Assembly (NCBI RefSeq): GCF_020531845.1
Contig: NZ_JAJAVF010000004.1
Span: 166,045 to 230,044, forward strand
Length of the DNA stretch: 64,000 nucleotides
Source of the DNA: Methylobacillus methanolivorans
GTDB lineage: Bacteria > Pseudomonadota > Gammaproteobacteria > Burkholderiales > Methylophilaceae
Reading direction: 5' to 3'
The notes under the pieces were generated by a model, which saw nothing but the letters and a program-made list of their open reading frames with translations, had not been told where the DNA came from and did not search any database. Below are positions 60,346 to 64,000 of this stretch, in pieces; the first letter of the stretch is position 1, and each line of letters opens with the position of its first letter. The translations under genes and the position numbers were made by a program.

Positions 60346-60753
60346 ATGGAAACCACTCGCAATCCCGCGCAGGTTCGGCGCTTCGCCGTCGAGGCACCCT
60401 GGGCCGTGCGTGTTGCCGCGCTGCTGCTTGCCGCTGCCGGATTGCAGCCCGCCATCGCCGCTGACGCCTCCGACAACGCTGCGGAGCGCGAGATGCTCGC
60501 CGCGGTAACGCGCCAGCTCGAACTGCTGGACCGCCTCGCCGAGCACGCCGCCACCACCGCGCCGCAGGAGCGCGCCCGCTACCACTTCGACTACGCGCGG
60601 CTGCGCGCCGACCTGGAGCGCGTGCGCACCGGCGTGCGCGACTACCTCGTTCCGCAACGCGCCCAGCCGCGTGATCCCGTGCCGCTGGCCGGTGACTACA
60701 CGCGCAGTAACGCGGCGCCTGCGACGTCGCCCAAGGAGGCGCCGTCGTCATGA
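60346..60753 (+). CDS. RAQPRD-family ICE protein (TIGR01690)
   Basis: 135 residues. After a signal-like hydrophobic stretch (AVRVAALLLAAAGLQPAIAA), the sequence ends in the eponymous QRAQPRDP motif (about 108-115), preceded by ERARYHFDYARLRADLERVR. The RAQPRD family is a plasmid/ICE conjugation protein of unknown detail, probably periplasmic. It resumes the conjugation cluster after the CBASS cassette and overlaps the next gene by four bases. Confidence 0.88.
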   Translation: METTRNPAQVRRFAVEAPWAVRVAALLLAAAGLQPAIAADASDNAAEREMLAAVTRQLELLDRLAEHAATTAPQERARYHFDYARLRADLERVRTGVRDYLVPQRAQPRDPVPLAGDYTRSNAAPATSPKEAPSS

Positions 60754-60989
60754 CGCCTTCCGCCGATCAGGTCGCCGCCTTCACGGCCAACGGCGGCTTC
60801 GCGCCCGGGGCCGTCTCCACCGTCGTGCTCGGCTTCGTCTTCGCCATCCTGCTGCTGTGGGGCGTGTGGGCGATGCGCACTGCCTATGTCGGCTGGGCCG
60901 AGCACCACCTGACCCAACGCCAGTTCCTCGGCGTCATCGTGCGCTTCGTCGCGATGTACCTGGTGCTGGGCTTTTTCCTCCTGTCCTGA
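60750..60989 (+). CDS. TIGR03758 (DUF3262) ICE membrane protein
   Basis: 79 residues with two membrane helices (about 18-40 and 58-77). FTANGGFAPGAVSTVVLGFV, LLLWGVWAMRTAYVGWAEHH and FLGVIVRFVAMYLVLGFFLL are typical. It is a small inner-membrane component, similar in size to VirB3-like proteins. Its start overlaps the previous stop (ATGA). Confidence 0.85.
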   Translation: MTPSADQVAAFTANGGFAPGAVSTVVLGFVFAILLLWGVWAMRTAYVGWAEHHLTQRQFLGVIVRFVAMYLVLGFFLLS

Positions 60990-61010
60990 CCCCATGAAAG
61001 GTACTTCGCC

Positions 61011-61388
61011 ATGAACGCTCCCGCTACTTCTCGCCGTCCCACGTCGCGGCCCGCCGCGCGCATCGCCGCGCTGCTGATCCCGCTGGGCATCGCCGCCACG
61101 CCGCTGCCGTCGTTCGCCGACCTTCCCACGCTGGAAGACCCGTCGCGCGGCACCGGCAGCGGCATCATGCAGACGCTGCAAAACTACGGCTACGACATCG
61201 TGCTGCTGATCGCGCTGCTCGTCGTCGCCTCGATGTTCGTCGGCGTCTGCTACCACGCCTACACGCGCTACGCCGAGATCCACACCGGCCGCGCAACGTG
61301 GGGGCAGTTCGGGTTGACCGTCGCGGTGGGCGCGATCCTGCTGGTCGTCGGCATCTGGCTGCTGACCAAGGCTACCGGCGTCCTGTAA
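61011..61388 (+). CDS. TIGR03745 (DUF2976) ICE membrane protein
   Basis: 125 residues with a signal peptide (RIAALLIPLGIAATPLPSFA). EDPSRGTGSGIMQTLQNYGY and DIVLLIALLVVASMFVGVCYHAYTRYAEIHTGRATW match TIGR03745. Two membrane segments follow the signal. The size and layout are like VirB2 pilin-type proteins, so it may be the pilus subunit; that is inferred. The neighbours are TIGR03758 and TIGR03750. Confidence 0.83.
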   Translation: MNAPATSRRPTSRPAARIAALLIPLGIAATPLPSFADLPTLEDPSRGTGSGIMQTLQNYGYDIVLLIALLVVASMFVGVCYHAYTRYAEIHTGRATWGQFGLTVAVGAILLVVGIWLLTKATGVL

Positions 61389-61400
61389 GGCCCGGCAACG

Positions 61401-61829
61401 ATGGCCGGCGCCCTGGAGAGTCCGTCGCGCGACGGGCTCGTGACCTTCCTGCCGCACCGCCTCAACCGCCACCCGGTGGTCGTGCGCGGGCTCACGGCCG
61501 ACGAGCTGTGGGTCTGCGCCGGGCTGTCCGGCGCGGCCGGTCTCGTGGCCGGCGTACCGCTGGCCTGGCTGACGCACAGCATCGCGATGGTGCCCACGCT
61601 GATCGTCGCCGGCATCGGTGTCGGTGTCTTCGTGGGCGGCGGCCTGCTGCGGCGGTGGAAGCGCGGCCGGCCCGACACCTGGCTGTACCGCCAGCTCCAG
61701 TGGCGCCTCGCGCTGCGCTACCCCGCGCTGGCTGCGCATGCGGGCGGGGGCCAGCTCATCACCCGGTCGGGCTGGTGGTCCACGCGGCGCCTGCGGCCCG
61801 ATCCGTCCCTGCGTCGAGGTAGACCATGA
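61401..61829 (+). CDS. TIGR03750 (DUF3487) conjugation protein
   Basis: 142 residues. GLVTFLPHRLNRHPVVVRGL, then TADELWVCAGLSGAAGLVAGV and RRWKRGRPDTWLYRQLQWRL match the TIGR03750 family. Two hydrophobic segments (about 40-60 and 65-85) place it in the inner membrane. It overlaps the next gene by four bases. Confidence 0.85.
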   Translation: MAGALESPSRDGLVTFLPHRLNRHPVVVRGLTADELWVCAGLSGAAGLVAGVPLAWLTHSIAMVPTLIVAGIGVGVFVGGGLLRRWKRGRPDTWLYRQLQWRLALRYPALAAHAGGGQLITRSGWWSTRRLRPDPSLRRGRP

Positions 61830-62518
61830 GCCGATTCAAGAACGAGGTCGCGCACCTGCAGGCGCATGTGAAGACCTTGCGCCTGGCTGGCGCCGCACTG
61901 TTCGTCGTGGCGCTGCTGCTCGGCTTCGGCTGGTGGAGCGCACCCAAGAGCCTGACCATCCACGTGCCACCCGACCTGCGCTCGGGCAGCACGCGCAAGT
62001 GGTGGGACGTGCCGCCGGAGAGCGTCTACGCCTTCACCTTCTACATTTGGCAGCAGGCCCAGCGCTGGCCGACCAATGGCGAGCAGGACTACCCGCGCAA
62101 CCTGCATGCACTGTCTGCGTACTTCACGCCGAGCTGCCGTGCCTTCCTGCAGCAGGACTACGAATTCCGGCGCAGCAACGGCGAGCTACGCCAGCGCGTG
62201 CGCGGCATCTACGAGATTCCCGGCCGCGGCTACGGCGACGAGCCGGCCATGCGCGTGCGCACCGTGTCGGCCAACAACTGGATCGTCACGCTGGACGTGA
62301 GCGCCGACGAGTACCTGGGCGCCGAGCAGGTCAAGCGCGCGCTCGTGCGCTATGCACTCAAGGTTGTGCGCATGGACGTGGACCCCGAGCGCAACCCCTT
62401 CGGCCTGGCGCTGGACTGCCATGCACGCGCGCCGGAGCGCATCGAGACCCCGCCGCCTGCGGCGCCGCCCGGCCGGGCCGCAAGCGCCGGCTCCAACTTG
62501 CAGGGAGACACCCCATGA
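61826..62518 (+). CDS. TIGR03746 (DUF2895, PFL_4703) ICE protein
   Basis: 230 residues. One membrane helix (about 18-37, LRLAGAALFVVALLLGFGWW) precedes VPPESVYAFTFYIWQQAQRW and LSAYFTPSCRAFLQQDYEFR, typical of the TIGR03746 family. It is similar in layout to VirB8-like inner-membrane assembly factors (inferred). Its stop overlaps the next start (ATGA). Confidence 0.85.
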   Translation: MSRFKNEVAHLQAHVKTLRLAGAALFVVALLLGFGWWSAPKSLTIHVPPDLRSGSTRKWWDVPPESVYAFTFYIWQQAQRWPTNGEQDYPRNLHALSAYFTPSCRAFLQQDYEFRRSNGELRQRVRGIYEIPGRGYGDEPAMRVRTVSANNWIVTLDVSADEYLGAEQVKRALVRYALKVVRMDVDPERNPFGLALDCHARAPERIETPPPAAPPGRAASAGSNLQGDTP

Positions 62519-63435
62519 AGTCCCTCGTGAAGCGTTCATCTGCGGCGGCCCTGGCTGGCCTGCTGCTGTGCCTGGCCTTCGTGCCTGCGGCCCATGCCGT
62601 CGAAATCCTGCGCTGGGAGCGCCTGCCGCTGGCGGTGCCGCTGGTGGTCGGCCAGGAGCGCGTGGTGTTCATCGAGCGCAACGTGCGCATCGGTGTGCCG
62701 CCCACGGTTGGCGAGCAGTTGCGCGTGCAGAGCGCTGGTGGCGCGATCTACCTGCGCGCGAGCGCGCCGATCCCGCCCACACGGCTGCAACTGCAGGACG
62801 TGGAGTCGGGCGCGCTGATCCTGCTGGACATCGCGGCCGAGCCGGCGAAGGCGGGCCAGCCTGCACTCGAACCCGTGCGCATCGTCGAAGGCGACGTGCC
62901 GGCGACGCGCTACGGCGAGCCGGCCAAGCCGGCGGACGACGATGCGGAGCGCACCGTACCCGCAGCGAAGCGCGCCACGCCGGTGGCGGTTGTGCTCACG
63001 CGCTATGCGGCGCAGAACCTCTACGCGCCGCTGCGCACCGTGGAGCCCGTTCCCGGCCTCGGCCGCGTCAATCTGCGCCGTGGGCTGGAGCTTTCCACCT
63101 TGCTGCCCACACTGCCGGTGCGTGCGCAGGCGCTGGCCGCTTGGCGGCTCGAAGACCAGTGGGTGACGGCGGTGAAGCTCACCAACGCCTCCGGGCGCTG
63201 GCTCGACCTCGATCCCCGCGCGCTGCAGGGCGACTTTCTCGCCGCGACCTTCCAGCACCCGAATCTGGCGCCGGCCGGCCGCGCCGCCGACACCACGGTG
63301 GTCTACCTCGTGACCCGTGGCCACGGCCTGGCCGAGTCGCTGCTGCCCAAGCTCTCACCGATCGACGCGACGGTGAACCTGCCGCCGGCCGCGGCGGCCG
63401 GCCAGGCCGAAGGAGGTGCCCGCCATGAAAAGTAA
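62515..63435 (+). CDS. TIGR03749 (DUF3438) ICE protein
   Basis: 306 residues from ATG 62515. A signal peptide (ALAGLLLCLAFVPAAHAVE) precedes ILRWERLPLAVPLVVGQERV and VFIERNVRIGVPPTVGEQLR. The later part (VVLTRYAAQNLYAPLRTVEP, AVKLTNASGRWLDLDPRALQ) fits the TIGR03749 family, likely a VirB9/TraK-like periplasmic secretin-associated protein (inferred). It overlaps the next gene by 11 bases. Confidence 0.85.
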   Translation: MKSLVKRSSAAALAGLLLCLAFVPAAHAVEILRWERLPLAVPLVVGQERVVFIERNVRIGVPPTVGEQLRVQSAGGAIYLRASAPIPPTRLQLQDVESGALILLDIAAEPAKAGQPALEPVRIVEGDVPATRYGEPAKPADDDAERTVPAAKRATPVAVVLTRYAAQNLYAPLRTVEPVPGLGRVNLRRGLELSTLLPTLPVRAQALAAWRLEDQWVTAVKLTNASGRWLDLDPRALQGDFLAATFQHPNLAPAGRAADTTVVYLVTRGHGLAESLLPKLSPIDATVNLPPAAAAGQAEGGARHEK

Positions 63436-64000
63436 CCCCCTCCTGAAGTGGCTGCTGATCCCGATGGCGCTGGTGCTGCTGTTCGTCGGCATCAAGATGT
63501 TCTCCGGGGATCGCGGCGCCAAGCCCGTTCCGGCCGGCAGCGCCAACTCGCTCACGCCCGAAGAGATGAAGGCGCTGGGCATCGAGGGCGACACGCCGCG
63601 CGATACCGTTGCCACACTGGTGGCCCAGGTCAAGCAGTTGCGCAACGAGCTGCAGACGGCGCTCAACGACAACAAGAACCAGAAGAGCGAGAACGAGCGT
63701 ATGCGCGCGCGGGAAAGCGCGATCGACCAGCGCATCCAGTCCGCGCTGGATGGTGAACGCGGCCGCCTGCAGCAGGACCGCGAGCAGTTGGCCGGCGACC
63801 GCCAGCAGACCCAGGGCCTGCTGCAAGACCTGCAGCGGCGCCTGGATGGGCTTTCCGGCAAGGGCGGCCAGGCCGATCTGCCGGTCGGGCTCGGCCTGGA
63901 GGACGGCGACGGCAAGGGCTTCAGCGGCAGCCAGGGCGGCGCCGCGCGCAGCACCAGCGGCACGCGCTGGGTGGAACCGGACGATGCGAAGCCTTCGGCG
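63425..64000 (+). CDS. TIGR03752 (PFL_4705) ICE protein, 5' part (partial)
   Basis: 192 residues from ATG 63425 to the window edge. One membrane helix (about 7-25, LLKWLLIPMALVLLFVGIKM) is followed by LTPEEMKALGIEGDTPRDTV and a long coiled coil (about 60-145, KQLRNELQTALNDNKNQKSE), then a Gly-rich segment. This is the TIGR03752 family, resembling VirB10/TraB-like channel proteins. The C-terminal domain is outside the window. Confidence 0.85.
   Translation, partial: MKSNPLLKWLLIPMALVLLFVGIKMFSGDRGAKPVPAGSANSLTPEEMKALGIEGDTPRDTVATLVAQVKQLRNELQTALNDNKNQKSENERMRARESAIDQRIQSALDGERGRLQQDREQLAGDRQQTQGLLQDLQRRLDGLSGKGGQADLPVGLGLEDGDGKGFSGSQGGAARSTSGTRWVEPDDAKPSA

Overview
The window reads as a proteobacterial chromosome, most likely betaproteobacterial, carrying a large accessory region. 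The species cannot be named from the sequence. The first ~4.4 kb has visibly lower GC and looks like host backbone: a partial RpfC-like sensor kinase, an RpfG-like HD-GYP response regulator, an MFS transporter and an outer-membrane beta-barrel protein. From about 4.6 kb onward the DNA is GC-rich and dominated by mobile cargo.

From 4.66 to 22.1 kb, all on the minus strand, lies a complete transmissible stress-tolerance locus (LHR/TLQC/tLST type). In transcription order it encodes a small HTH protein, Hsp20, the ClpK/ClpG disaggregase, a cardiolipin synthase-like PLD enzyme, an FtsH paralogue, a second Hsp20 whose C-terminus is frameshifted, two YfdX proteins, HdeD, a HPF-like/sigma-like protein, a TrxC-type thioredoxin, a KefB/KefC-like antiporter, PsiE, an M48 peptidase, a DegP-like protease and a LysR regulator. 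Together these cover protein disaggregation, proteolysis, redox and envelope stress. IS110 and IS66 remnants and a second LysR gene related to the first separate this locus from the next module.

From about 24.8 kb to the window end is one arm of an integrative and conjugative element (ICE) of the PFGI-1/SPI-7/ICEclc class, on the plus strand. It starts with an alpA-parA-shi-like-parB-DUF2857-STY4528 regulatory and replication operon, followed by TIGR03761, DUF3158, SSB and topoisomerase III. A ~10 kb run of poorly characterised ICE genes follows (DUF3085, DUF3577, DUF3275, DUF932, a DUF6094-like methyltransferase and a SNF2/DEAH helicase). The conjugation genes come last (PilL-N/TIGR03748, TIGR03759, transglycosylase, TIGR03765, TraD, TIGR03747, RAQPRD, TIGR03758/03745/03750/03746/03749/03752), with the final gene cut by the window edge.

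Between TIGR03747 and RAQPRD the conjugation cluster is interrupted by a defence cassette (54.1-60.1 kb). It is a type II CBASS system of DncV/CapV type: patatin phospholipase, CD-NTase, Cap2 (E2-E1) and Cap3 (JAB). It is preceded by a DUF2188 gene and by a divergent HTH/ImmA-IrrE pair matching the CapH/CapP regulators.

The most notable non-coding signals are: four copies of a two-hairpin RNA-like element with compensatory changes upstream of four ICE genes; a DnaA box plus iteron-like repeats plus a 12-bp inverted repeat inside the STY4528-type replication gene; a 21-bp palindrome present twice exactly and once as a 17-bp core; and twin 12-bp palindromes 21 bp apart upstream of alpA. No rRNA, tRNA, CRISPR array or ICE integrase was found in the window.
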